NCBI RefSeq assembly: GCF_900143285.1
Contig: NZ_FRDN01000010.1
Coordinates: 124,001 to 188,000, forward strand
Reading direction: 5' to 3'
DNA length: 64,000 bases
Source: Desulfitobacterium chlororespirans DSM 11544
GTDB lineage: Bacteria > Bacillota > Desulfitobacteriia > Desulfitobacteriales > Desulfitobacteriaceae
Shown here piece after piece: positions 44,120 through 53,134 of the stretch. The notes beneath the pieces were generated by a model. That model was not told where the DNA came from and searched no databases. It saw only the letters and a list, made by a program, of their open reading frames with translations. The first letter of the stretch is position 1, and every line of letters starts with the position of its first letter. The translations under genes were made by a program, and so were the position numbers.

Positions 44120-45583
44120 TTAGAATAAAAGGTTGCCTAAAGTTAAGGATATAATGATTCCGATGACTGTCACCACCACAACCAGGGGCGTACCATATTT
44201 GATAATCTCTTTCGTGCTGACCCACTCTGTATTGCCGTGGAGGAGGGCCGTCAAGGGTCCTGCCGAAGGAAGAAGCACGGCGATGTTGCAAAATACGCTT
44301 ACCGCAACAATCAACATCTGAATATTGGCGCCGATGCCCGAAGCATAGGTGATGGCCATGGGCACCATCAGCATTCCCACAACGACACCACCCATAAATT
44401 GCTTTAACAGAGCTGTAATCACCAAAATAAGGATGGCAAACATCACCGGATTGGCATTGGCGCCCAGGATCGGAGTGAATACCTGGGAAAGCAGTTCCTG
44501 GACACCGGTCCCTTTAGTGGTCATGGCGGTGGCTAAAGGCATGGCCGTACCCAGCAGGATCATGGTTTCCCAGGGAACGCCGGTTTTGATGGTATCGACC
44601 AAGTTAACATAATTGCTGCCGTCTTTTCTTTTGATAAAGGCCACCAAGGCTAAAATACCGATCACAATACCGGTGTTGCCCAGGGCTTTGAGGAAGGCCA
44701 GCACCGGTCCTTCCGGCAGAAAACCGGGCAAAAACAAAAGCACTACCAACAGTCCCAGCAAGCCACTGACTTGTTTCTGATAAGCATTCATGCGGATGGT
44801 ATTTTCCATGACAAAATCGCTCTTCTGAATAGCCCTGACATCCGGCCGGAAGACAAACTTGCACAAAGCCAGATATCCTAACACCCCGCCATAGCCAATG
44901 GCGCTGGCCAGAATAGTAAAGGACAGAAAGCTGATTTGAATTCCTGTTTGTTTGGCAAGCACACCCATCAGCATCACCGGCAGAGCTTTAAAGGGTAAAG
45001 CCGCCATTCCCATCAAGCCGGCAAAGACAATGCCGATGACCATCAGTTTAGGATATTTGTCCTGATTGGTATAACCAAACACTTTGCAAAGCTGATACAA
45101 AATTCCCCAGCAAATAATAATGGCCGGCGTGACGCTGATCAGGGCCGCGATGATGAAAGCGGCGGTAAGCAGCATAGTGGAAAGTACCCAGGGTTTGCCT
45201 TTGGCAAATTTCCTGGAGACAGCCCAGCTGGCAATCACATTGCTTACCCCTGCTTTATCAATAATTGCGGCAAAGATAAGCATGAAAAACACGAATAAAT
45301 AGGTATCTCCCCCGTACCCCTGGGCAAAGACGCTGGGCACGGTGCCAAATTCGGTGAATCCCAAAGCAATGGCACCCAGTAAAGCCGGCCAGATCACGCT
45401 GACCGTAGCCCAGGCATAAACGACGCCTAAGAAAATCCCTACAACCGCCATGCCAAAGGATGTTAATGGTTCAATTGGCGGCAAGTATTTAAACCCGAAC
45501 ATCAAAACCAGCGCAATGATACTATTGAGATAATACCAAGTATTTTTACCCGATGGATTGGCACTTGCAGAACTCATAGCCAT
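44120..45583 (-). CDS. DASS/SLC13-type carboxylate permease, copy 1
   Basis: 487 residues, about 12 membrane segments, clearly paralogous to the next gene: VTPAIIICWGILYQLC, GLMGMAALPFKALPV, SAGPLTALLHGNTEW. Conservation is strong through the helices and weaker at the N terminus, so two related substrates or uptake plus product export are plausible. It has an AGGAGG site and follows the acyl-CoA dehydrogenase gene by 115 bases. Confidence 0.82.
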   Translation of the reverse strand: MAMSSASANPSGKNTWYYLNSIIALVLMFGFKYLPPIEPLTSFGMAVVGIFLGVVYAWATVSVIWPALLGAIALGFTEFGTVPSVFAQGYGGDTYLFVFFMLIFAAIIDKAGVSNVIASWAVSRKFAKGKPWVLSTMLLTAAFIIAALISVTPAIIICWGILYQLCKVFGYTNQDKYPKLMVIGIVFAGLMGMAALPFKALPVMLMGVLAKQTGIQISFLSFTILASAIGYGGVLGYLALCKFVFRPDVRAIQKSDFVMENTIRMNAYQKQVSGLLGLLVVLLFLPGFLPEGPVLAFLKALGNTGIVIGILALVAFIKRKDGSNYVNLVDTIKTGVPWETMILLGTAMPLATAMTTKGTGVQELLSQVFTPILGANANPVMFAILILVITALLKQFMGGVVVGMLMVPMAITYASGIGANIQMLIVAVSVFCNIAVLLPSAGPLTALLHGNTEWVSTKEIIKYGTPLVVVVTVIGIIISLTLGNLLF

Positions 45584-45698
45584 AACAAACCTCCTGCTTC
45601 ATAATAATTCTTTTTCCCTGATTGGCAAACCTGACTCCCGGAATTGGCATAATGGCCGCATTCTTCCTGGCACCACCTCCTTGGCCGCCCCTGTGTTT

Positions 45699-46841
45699 CT
45701 ATTTGTATTTCTTAAGAATATTTCTGCCGGCAATATGAATCATGACCTGGTCGGTGCCGCCACCGATCCGGTAATTGCGGGCGTCCCTCCACAATCTGGA
45801 GATGCGGCAATCATTGGTATAGCCGATTCCACTCATAATCTGCAGGGCATCATCGATAATTTCATTGCCTGACTGAGCGCAATAAAGCTTGGTTAAAGCC
45901 GAAGTGATTTGGGTTGAGATGCCATTTTCTTTTTCCCAGGCCGTTTTATAGATGAGATTTCTCATGTTCTCAATCTTCAGGGCCATATAGGTGATCTTCT
46001 CCTGAATCAATTGGAAAGTTCCGATGGGCTTGCCGAACTGCACTCTTTGGTTGGCATAACGCACTGCGTCCTCAAAGGCGCACTCGGCCATTCCCAAAAT
46101 GGTGGAAGCCATCAGCAACCGTTCCGTTTCAAAGTTCTTCATCAATTGCAGGAAGCCGTGGCCTTCCTGACCGACAATGTCCTTTTCCTCCACTGCCACG
46201 TTTTCCAGATAGATTTCGCAGGTCTCCAGCATATGCCAGCCGATTTTGTGAAGCTGCTCCACCTTGATTCCCGGCGCACTCATGGGCACCCACCACATGG
46301 TAAAGGCTTTGGTCTTGTCTGTCTCATCACAATTACGGGCCATGCAAAGCAGGTAGGGGTTGGTCAAAGCGCCGCTGATAAAGGTCTTGTGCCCGTTAAG
46401 ATACACTTTGCCGTTTTTCCGGGTATAGGAAGTCTGGATGGCGGAAGTGTCTGAACCGGCTTGGGGTTCGGTAAAGCCGATGCAAAAAGGGACCTGTCCC
46501 TGTTTGACATAATCCATGGTGATCTTCTTTTGCTCTTCCGAGCCGTAGGTGAGCATATTGTCCAGCTGAAAAGCTTGGGTAAAGACATTGATGGGACCGC
46601 CGTTTTTGGCGATTTCTTCTTTGACCAGCAACAGGGTCAGGAGATCCACCGGAGTACCGCCGTATTCTTCCGGAACCCCCAATAAGCCGAAACCATTGTC
46701 CACCAGAGCTTTGGCGAATTCCACCGGGAACCGCCCTTCCTCATCGCATCTTCTCACATAGTCTTCCGGGCATTCCCGCTCCATCAGTTCTTTAAGACTT
46801 TCCAGCAATAATTCCTGTTCTTCGCTTTTCTTGAAATCCAT
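45699..46841 (-). CDS. Acyl-CoA dehydrogenase
   Basis: 380 residues from the ATG at 46841. FAD and substrate motifs are CIGFTEPQAGSDTSAI and, near the C terminus, YTNDCRISRLWRDARNYRIGGGTDQ. The helix around residue 245 (ETERLLMASTILGMAECAFEDAV) is typical. It oxidises or reduces a CoA ester at C2-C3 with the EtfAB/FixCX proteins as partner, comparable to CaiA. The catalytic base position carries no clear Glu in the usual RNYRIGGGTDQ segment, which is worth checking. It lies 15 bases after the hydratase. Confidence 0.88.
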   Translation of the reverse strand: MDFKKSEEQELLLESLKELMERECPEDYVRRCDEEGRFPVEFAKALVDNGFGLLGVPEEYGGTPVDLLTLLLVKEEIAKNGGPINVFTQAFQLDNMLTYGSEEQKKITMDYVKQGQVPFCIGFTEPQAGSDTSAIQTSYTRKNGKVYLNGHKTFISGALTNPYLLCMARNCDETDKTKAFTMWWVPMSAPGIKVEQLHKIGWHMLETCEIYLENVAVEEKDIVGQEGHGFLQLMKNFETERLLMASTILGMAECAFEDAVRYANQRVQFGKPIGTFQLIQEKITYMALKIENMRNLIYKTAWEKENGISTQITSALTKLYCAQSGNEIIDDALQIMSGIGYTNDCRISRLWRDARNYRIGGGTDQVMIHIAGRNILKKYK

Positions 46842-46856
46842 ATTCCTCAAACCCCT

Positions 46857-47627
46857 TTACTTTTTATTGCTCCGCAAAGCAGCTTTGTAAGCTTTATGCT
46901 CTTCCGTCTGGGCACAAAAAGGCGAAGACTGGAGCTCGGCTTCCATAACGGCATTGAGCAGCTGGTTGATGGTTGAATTGGTAATCCGCTTGGTGATTTT
47001 CATAGGCAGGGAAGGCATTGCCGCCATGCCTTGGGCCAGGGACAAGGTCGCCTCTTCAATCTCGGCATCAGGAAAAACATGATTAACGAATCCCATCTGC
47101 CACGCTTCCCGGGCTTCCACAACCCGGCCTGTGAACCAAAGCTCTTTGGCACGGTAAAGCCCGATGGTCTGAGGCAGGAAGAGCAGGGCGCCCATTTCCG
47201 GCACGATGCCTACCCGCAAAAAGTTGGAGGAGAATTTGGCGCTTTCCGAGGCCATGATCAAATCACAGGCCAAAGCCAGACTCATGCCCCCGCCTACGGC
47301 ATAGCCCCTGACCATGGCAATGACGGGCTTCTCCATCTGCTGAATGATTTGGACCACCCGGCAGTACTTTTTCAAAGCCGCCCGGGAATTTTCAATGGAG
47401 GGCGTGGTTCCTGCTCCGGCTTTCAGGTCGCCTCCTGAGCAGAAATGCTCTCCTTTCCCCTTCAAAATGATCACTTTGACGGCCTCATCCTGATCCAGGC
47501 TTTCCAGCATCCCGGCCAGCTGCTCCATCATCCCCGGATCGATGGCATTTCTGCGTTGGGGTTTGTTCAGAACCAGGGTGGCGATTCCATTGTCTTGTTT
47601 TTCAACATACACTGTGTGTTCCATCAT
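46857..47627 (-). CDS. Enoyl-CoA hydratase/isomerase family protein
   Basis: 256 residues of the crotonase fold. The oxyanion-hole blocks are KGEHFCSGGDLKAG and AMVRGYAVGGGMSLALACDL, followed by RVGIVPEMGALLFLPQTIG. Glu in VPEMG matches one catalytic position; the other is not obvious. It may hydrate, dehydrate or isomerise the CoA ester, in the CaiD position of this operon. Confidence 0.88.
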   Translation of the reverse strand: MMEHTVYVEKQDNGIATLVLNKPQRRNAIDPGMMEQLAGMLESLDQDEAVKVIILKGKGEHFCSGGDLKAGAGTTPSIENSRAALKKYCRVVQIIQQMEKPVIAMVRGYAVGGGMSLALACDLIMASESAKFSSNFLRVGIVPEMGALLFLPQTIGLYRAKELWFTGRVVEAREAWQMGFVNHVFPDAEIEEATLSLAQGMAAMPSLPMKITKRITNSTINQLLNAVMEAELQSSPFCAQTEEHKAYKAALRSNKK

Positions 47628-47654
47628 GCACCTTCCTCATTTCTCCGCCGCTCT

Positions 47655-49703
47655 CTATAATTCCATGGCGGCCCGGTAACCCTTTTTGGTAGCATCGGCC
47701 ATGCGCTTAGGGTCTTCACAATCCCCGATGACTTTAAGAATGGGCACCTTGCCTTGCAGCTGGTCGGCCAGTTCCAGATTTTTTTCGAAGCCCAGGGTCA
47801 CGGCCACGGTGTCTGCCGGATAGACTTCTTCCGTGGCATCCTCCCGTCTGAATCTGACCCCTTCTCCGGTGATGGCTAACACTTTCGTTGAGGGCTCCAT
47901 TTGGACATCGGGAGATTTCTTGAACTTGGAGACCACATGAAAGCGGTCACTGGCGCCCACATCATAGCCGATCTTTTTCCGTTCCTCCAAGATGACCATT
48001 TTCCGTCGATGGGCCAGCAGCTCCTGACCCAGTTCGCAGCCCGGCAAGCCGCCGCCGATAATGGCTACCCGCTTGCCGAAAGGCCAGGGCATGCCCATCA
48101 GGCTTCTCACAAGCTTGGGGGAGTAGAATAAGCGCAGAAATACAGCGCCCCCATTCCACATCACTTTGTTGATCAGACCCGGCTTCTGCGGGGGCTTGCC
48201 ATTGAGCATTTCCAGAAAATCATGGGACCGGACCATATTGCCCCGCTCTACGCCGGGCGCTTTGAGGTCCACCGGATGCCCGCCCACTGCGATAATGACA
48301 GCTTCCGGTTTTTCTGACCGCACCAATTCCGGGGTAACCTGGGTGTTCAGCTTCACCTGAATGTTGGGCGTCTTGCTGAGCTGAGCCTTGTAGTAGTGGG
48401 TCAAGCGCTCATAGGTAGGACTGAAAATGGCACTCATCACCAGACAGCCGCCGACTCTTGGCCCCCGCTCATAGAGGGTGACCTGATGCCCCCGCTTGGC
48501 TGCCGTCAAAGCCGCCGCCAGTCCTCCCGGTCCGCTGCCCACCACCATCACTCTTTTGGGCTGGCCCACCGGTTCAACCGGGGTGAGCAATTCCGGACCC
48601 AGACGGGGATTGACACTGCAGTATTCCAGGCCATGACCGGCCGCCATCTCATCCAGACAGCGGCAGCAGGTGATGCACATTTGGATATCTTCCTGTCTGC
48701 CTTCCCTGACTTTATTGGGAAACTCCGGATCAGCGATGCAGTACCGCACCCCGCCGATCAGATCTGCTTTGCCTTCAGCGAGGATCTTCTCCATAACCGC
48801 CGGATCGGTTTGCCGGTAACCGGTCACCACGGGGATTGTGGCCACTTTCTTGATCTCTGCCGAAATCCAGGACCAATGGCCGTCGGGGATTTCTTTGGTG
48901 GTCAGGGGCACGGAGCTTTCATGCCAGCCCACCGCCAGGTTATGCCAGGCCACGCCGGCCTTTTCCAGATAGGGGACAATTTGCTTGGCGTCTTCGATTT
49001 CATTGCCATTCTTGACATAGTCCACCGGAGTCCAGCGGATCAGCACCGGAAACTCCTGGCCGCAGGCTTCTTTGACGGCCTGAACCACTTCCATGGCAAA
49101 CCGGCAGCGGTTTTCCACACTGCCTCCGTATTCATCGGTCCGGTTATTGGTGGCTTTGGAAAGAAAACGGCTGAGCACGCCTCCCACCCCGGCAAGCAGC
49201 TCGATGCCATCCCAGCCTGCGGCCTGGAGGATCTTGCCGCAGTTGGCCACCTGAGTCGCATAGGTTTTAATATCTTCTTTGGTCATGGTCTGAAAAGGGC
49301 CCACCCCTTTGAGAATCTGAATGTCGGAAGGACCGAAATGCCCTTCCGGTTCATTCAAGTTGCGCCGCCAGTCATGGAGGGCCAAAGCCTGTCCCACCAG
49401 CAAGCCCCCATGTTTATGCACAGCTTCGGCCATGGCCCGCAAATGGGGCAGATGCTCCGGGGCGTAGGCATTGGGCAAGGGGTGCCTTGATTGCCTTGGG
49501 TAAAAAGCCACCGACTGACAGATCAAGGCATAGCCGCCTTTAGCCCGTTCTTCCAAGTAATTAAGAAAGACCTGGGTCGGTTTATTGTCATCCGTAGTAT
49601 AGCCATGACCGGGGGACATGGAGGTTGTAATCATCCGGTTCCGCAAGGTCAGGCTGCCTACTTGAATTGGTTGGAATAAATGGGCAAACTCGCTCATCAT
49701 CAT
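47655..49703 (-). CDS. 2,4-dienoyl-CoA reductase-like Fe-S flavoenzyme
   Basis: 682 residues. The N-terminal FMN barrel is of old-yellow-enzyme type (LFQPIQVGSLTLRNRMI, GWDGIELLAGVGGVLSRFLS). An Fe-S motif CITCCRCLDEM plus a later Cys in EYCSVNP comes near residue 345. The C-terminal half has FAD and NAD(P) motifs (VVGSGPGGLAAALTAAKRG, AIIGGGLPGCELGQELLAH). This is the FadH/BaiCD/BaiH plan. It should reduce a conjugated double bond of a CoA ester or enone. Three ATGs open the gene; the third has the best spacing to GAGGGA. Confidence 0.87.
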   Translation of the reverse strand: MMMSEFAHLFQPIQVGSLTLRNRMITTSMSPGHGYTTDDNKPTQVFLNYLEERAKGGYALICQSVAFYPRQSRHPLPNAYAPEHLPHLRAMAEAVHKHGGLLVGQALALHDWRRNLNEPEGHFGPSDIQILKGVGPFQTMTKEDIKTYATQVANCGKILQAAGWDGIELLAGVGGVLSRFLSKATNNRTDEYGGSVENRCRFAMEVVQAVKEACGQEFPVLIRWTPVDYVKNGNEIEDAKQIVPYLEKAGVAWHNLAVGWHESSVPLTTKEIPDGHWSWISAEIKKVATIPVVTGYRQTDPAVMEKILAEGKADLIGGVRYCIADPEFPNKVREGRQEDIQMCITCCRCLDEMAAGHGLEYCSVNPRLGPELLTPVEPVGQPKRVMVVGSGPGGLAAALTAAKRGHQVTLYERGPRVGGCLVMSAIFSPTYERLTHYYKAQLSKTPNIQVKLNTQVTPELVRSEKPEAVIIAVGGHPVDLKAPGVERGNMVRSHDFLEMLNGKPPQKPGLINKVMWNGGAVFLRLFYSPKLVRSLMGMPWPFGKRVAIIGGGLPGCELGQELLAHRRKMVILEERKKIGYDVGASDRFHVVSKFKKSPDVQMEPSTKVLAITGEGVRFRREDATEEVYPADTVAVTLGFEKNLELADQLQGKVPILKVIGDCEDPKRMADATKKGYRAAMEL

Positions 49704-49748
49704 TCCCTCGCATATCCATTATTTCTTTAGACTTTGTCTTCACGAACT

Positions 49749-50030
49749 CTATCCCTGACGGTAAATGATTCCGAATCCTCCTTGAGGGTACTCCCAGGAG
49801 ATGGCCTTTTGGTCACAGATGATCCGGCAGGTTCCGCACTCCAGACAGCCTGCCCATTCTACAGTGATTTGGCCGTTTTGTTCGCTGTAAAGCCCTGCCG
49901 GGCAAGCGGTAAGGCAGCTTTTTTCGGGGCAGGTCCGGCAGGCCTGCTGGTCGATCCGGATATGGGGCTCTCCTTCATTCACTTCAAATTTGTTCAGAGA
50001 CAGTTTATCCGCCAAACTTAAACCCTTCAT
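49749..50030 (-). CDS. fixX: FixX-type ferredoxin-like protein
   Basis: 93 residues with CRTCPEKSCLTACPAG and CLECGTCRIICDQ, giving a ferredoxin-like cluster set. It partners FixC for electron transfer between EtfAB and the quinone pool. Its ATG overlaps the fixC stop (ATGA), so translation is coupled. Confidence 0.9.
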   Translation of the reverse strand: MKGLSLADKLSLNKFEVNEGEPHIRIDQQACRTCPEKSCLTACPAGLYSEQNGQITVEWAGCLECGTCRIICDQKAISWEYPQGGFGIIYRQG

Positions 50031-51325
50031 AGGGCCCGCACCCCCTTCATGCCATCCCGGGCCAAGTCAAGCCAGGACATTCCGCTCTCTTGAAAGGACC
50101 CTAAGGCCGTCTTCCAGAGGTGCTCTTTGGGGCTGAGATCGTGGTTATAAATCTTGCCGAACAAGTTGTTGGCCAGAGGGGCATAGTTTTTATAGAGCCG
50201 GTCTGTTTCCATAAAATCCACGGCTTTGGCGTAAAGTTTTAAATCTTTCATGATAAAGCTCTCGTCCAATTTGCGCTGATAGGAACTTAAGGCTGCGGCA
50301 CTGTAATCGCCCCGTTCTTTGGCTTCAAGGACAGCTTCCGCTGCCGCGATCCCTGAGCCTATGGCCAGGTCCATGCCTCTGATCACCAGGCCGCTGTTGA
50401 TGGTAAACCCGGCGGCATCCCCCACAATCAGCATTCCATCCGTATGAAGCTGAGCGGGAACCATATGCAGACCGCCTTCCGCCGTCAGATGGGCTCCGTA
50501 TTCCGTCATGGTTCCGTCCTTGACCAAGGGGGCCACCAAAGGATGGCGGAGCAGGTCATCCAGGACTTCAAAGGGCTTTACCTTCTCTTTAACTAAATCA
50601 TCCAGGCGCATGACCACGCCGATGGACAGACTTTCCCGATTGGTATAAAAGAAGCCGCCCCCGGCCACGCCATGAGTGGCGTCGCCCAGCATGGCATAGG
50701 CCGTTCCTTCATTCCCTTCCAGTCTGAACCGCTCTTCAATCACCTGCTGGGGAAGTTCTATCAAAGCCTTAGCTCCCACCGCCAGGTGAGCGGGCTCGAT
50801 CTCTCCCCGCAGACCGGCCTCCTGAGCGATGAAGGAGTTGATGCCGTCGGCTGCGATGACCACTTCAGCCAGCATCTCTTCATCCCCAGTGACAATACCG
50901 GTCATTCTGCCCCCTTCTTTCAGCACCTTGTCAACTTTAACTCCCGTTACGATCATGGCTCCCGCTTCTTCAGCCTTCTCCGCCAGCCAACGATCGAATT
51001 TAGCCCTTAACACAGTGACCGCATTGTAAGGAGTCTTGGCCAGTCCCTGACCTTTGTATTCAATGTTAACGTAATCCGTAGGGGTCATCAGGGTGGTAAG
51101 GTAGTTGGTAATATAGCGTTCAATAGGCGCTTCTTCCCAGAAGTCCGGAATAAGCTGATCCAAAATCCGGCTGTACAGCACACCTCCGCTCAGATTCTTG
51201 CTTCCGGGATAATCTCCCCGTTCCACCACCACAACTTCCCTTCCGGCCCTGGCCAGCTTGTAAGCCGCACTCAGCCCGGCCAGACCTGCGCCGATGATGA
51301 TCACTTCATATTTGTCTGCGCTCAT
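50027..51325 (-). CDS. fixC: FixC-type flavoprotein (ETF-quinone oxidoreductase family)
   Basis: 432 residues. The FAD motif is VIIIGAGLAGLSAAYKLARAG near residue 8. GDAAGFTINSGLVIRGMDLAIGSG lies near residue 300. With EtfBA and FixX it forms the FixABCX complex, which moves electrons between NADH, quinone and low-potential or acyl-CoA partners and is able to bifurcate in some bacteria. It follows etfA by 38 bases. Confidence 0.91.
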   Translation of the reverse strand: MSADKYEVIIIGAGLAGLSAAYKLARAGREVVVVERGDYPGSKNLSGGVLYSRILDQLIPDFWEEAPIERYITNYLTTLMTPTDYVNIEYKGQGLAKTPYNAVTVLRAKFDRWLAEKAEEAGAMIVTGVKVDKVLKEGGRMTGIVTGDEEMLAEVVIAADGINSFIAQEAGLRGEIEPAHLAVGAKALIELPQQVIEERFRLEGNEGTAYAMLGDATHGVAGGGFFYTNRESLSIGVVMRLDDLVKEKVKPFEVLDDLLRHPLVAPLVKDGTMTEYGAHLTAEGGLHMVPAQLHTDGMLIVGDAAGFTINSGLVIRGMDLAIGSGIAAAEAVLEAKERGDYSAAALSSYQRKLDESFIMKDLKLYAKAVDFMETDRLYKNYAPLANNLFGKIYNHDLSPKEHLWKTALGSFQESGMSWLDLARDGMKGVRAL

Positions 51326-51363
51326 TGTTTCACCTAATTCTTCTAATTTATCGGTTGGCTAAT

Positions 51364-52326
51364 CTATCGGTTGGCTTTGATCAGACCGCTCAGGGCGGGA
51401 AGGATTTTAGAGAGATCGCCGACGATGCCGTAATCAGCCTGCTGGAAGATGGGAGCCCCTTTATCTTTGTTAATGGCAATGATCGTTTTGGCCTGGTTGG
51501 CCCCTACCATGTGCTGGACTTGCCCGGATATGCCGATAGCCAAGTAAAGCTCCGGTTTGAGCATGGCTCCGGATACTCCGATATATCTTTCCCGGGCCAT
51601 CCAGTTGACCCCTTCGGCAATCGGACGGGAGCAGCCCACTTCTGCACCGATTAAGCCGGCTAATTCTTCAGCCATTTTCAGGTCGGCTTGTTCGGCAAAG
51701 CCCCGTCCCACTCCCAGCACCCGTTTAGCGGCGTTAAGATTGACTTCCGCCCCTGCTTTGCTCTTCTTCTCCAGGCACTTTACCGATACGGCCGGCTCTC
51801 TGAACTCGACTTCCACAATCTCACCCCGGTCAATCTCACCTTGGTGGCCGCTGGCTTCAGCCGGGGCGCTGAAAATCCCCGCCCCCACGGTGGTGATGGT
51901 GGTGGGACCAAACGCTCTTTCCACCCGGAAGGCCCCACCGCCATAGACCATATGCTTGATTTGAATGTCACCCTGGACAATTGTAATGTCTGCCGCGTCC
52001 ACGATGACACTGGTACCCAAGCCTGCTGCCAGCCGTCCGGCCATGTGTTTGCCTCTGCGGCTGGGCTGCACCAGCAAAAGATCGGGGGTTTCCTTTTTCA
52101 GCAATTCGCTGATGGTCAAATGATAGTCTTCCAGCATTCTTCCTTGCTCCAGGCTGCCCAGCCAATAGACTTTGTCCGCTCCATAAGCTGCCGCTTTTTC
52201 TGCTTCTGCCCGGCTCCCCCAGACTAAGGCCCCTACTTCTTCTCCTAACTGGCGTCCGCCGGCACATAGCTGGGCCAGTGCATCGGTTTTTTCCGCCAAT
52301 ACCCATACTTTTTTAACCTGACTCAT
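51364..52326 (-). CDS. etfA: Electron transfer flavoprotein alpha subunit (FixB-like)
   Basis: 320 residues from the ATG at 52326 (a GTG at 52335 is too near its site). The C-terminal FAD domain shows VGCSRPIAEGVNWMARERYIGVSG and YLAIGISGQVQHMVGANQAKTIIAIN, the ETF-alpha signature. It forms the heterodimer with the etfB product encoded 15 bases upstream. Confidence 0.92.
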   Translation of the reverse strand: MSQVKKVWVLAEKTDALAQLCAGGRQLGEEVGALVWGSRAEAEKAAAYGADKVYWLGSLEQGRMLEDYHLTISELLKKETPDLLLVQPSRRGKHMAGRLAAGLGTSVIVDAADITIVQGDIQIKHMVYGGGAFRVERAFGPTTITTVGAGIFSAPAEASGHQGEIDRGEIVEVEFREPAVSVKCLEKKSKAGAEVNLNAAKRVLGVGRGFAEQADLKMAEELAGLIGAEVGCSRPIAEGVNWMARERYIGVSGAMLKPELYLAIGISGQVQHMVGANQAKTIIAINKDKGAPIFQQADYGIVGDLSKILPALSGLIKANR

Positions 52327-52341
52327 GCTTTTCACCCTCTC

Positions 52342-53112
52342 TTATAAAAGTTCCTTACGAATGCTCTCGAACAGCTTTTGGATGACTTCTTCCGATTCGC
52401 CTTCCAGGATCAGTTGCTTGCGCTCCACTTGTTCAGGAGCCAGGGTGCTGAGAACCTGGGTCTTATTCTCTGCCTGCTCAAGATCGAGAGCCGACAGATC
52501 CCATTGGGTCACCGGTTTCTTACCGGCAGCTAAAATATTCTTCATACTGGGGATACGGGGGAGATTGATATCCGTAGTGACGGAGAGCACTGCCGGCAAA
52601 GGGATTTCCAACACTTCAACTTCATTTTCCAGGGTGCGCTCAGCCATAATTTTGTTATCCTGGGGTGTGATTTTGCTTATACCGTTGATGCAGGGGAGAT
52701 TGAGAAGTTCACCCAGCTGGGCTCCTACCTGCTGAGCATAAAGATCTCCTGATCCTTCCCCGCAGATAATCAGGTCACAGGCTCCGATTTTGCGGATGGC
52801 TGCCGCCAAAGCCTGGGCCGTCAAATGGGTATCGGCATCTGCCAATTTTGGATCGACTGCCAGATAGAGCTCTTCCGGCCCTCTGGAGAGAACCCCTTTC
52901 TTCAGCTTGGAATTTTCCAACGGCTGGGAGCCGACACTTAAGGCCGCTACTTGGCCGCCGGCCCTTTCCACAATCTGCATTCCTGCTTCAATGGCGTTTA
53001 AGTCATATTGCCCGATTTTCCATTCCGCTCTGGCGAAAGAAAGGCTGCGATCCTGAAGAACAACGATATCCTGCTCTTCAGGGACAATTTTGTAACAAGC
53101 GATAATGTTCAT
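52342..53112 (-). CDS. etfB: Electron transfer flavoprotein beta subunit (FixA-like)
   Basis: 256 residues, beginning MNIIACYKIVPEEQDI. The ETF-beta core appears in CDLIICGEGSGDLYAQQVGAQLGE and LEIPLPAVLSVTTDINLPRIPSMKNIL. It is electron acceptor or donor for the acyl-CoA dehydrogenase of this operon. It follows the first CoA transferase by 22 bases. Confidence 0.92.
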   Translation of the reverse strand: MNIIACYKIVPEEQDIVVLQDRSLSFARAEWKIGQYDLNAIEAGMQIVERAGGQVAALSVGSQPLENSKLKKGVLSRGPEELYLAVDPKLADADTHLTAQALAAAIRKIGACDLIICGEGSGDLYAQQVGAQLGELLNLPCINGISKITPQDNKIMAERTLENEVEVLEIPLPAVLSVTTDINLPRIPSMKNILAAGKKPVTQWDLSALDLEQAENKTQVLSTLAPEQVERKQLILEGESEEVIQKLFESIRKELL

Positions 53113-53134
53113 TGCTTCACCTCATTTTTGGTTT

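Noticed and set aside
46480-46500. GGGACCTGTCCC inside the acyl-CoA dehydrogenase gene as another REP copy
   Set aside because: It encodes a normal stretch of the enzyme (GQVPF) and lacks the flanking words of the element.
48396-49490. Plus-strand 364-aa open frame opposite the dienoyl-CoA reductase gene
   Set aside because: It is a shadow of a well-supported gene with all its motifs on the minus strand; the long frame results from GC-rich codon use.
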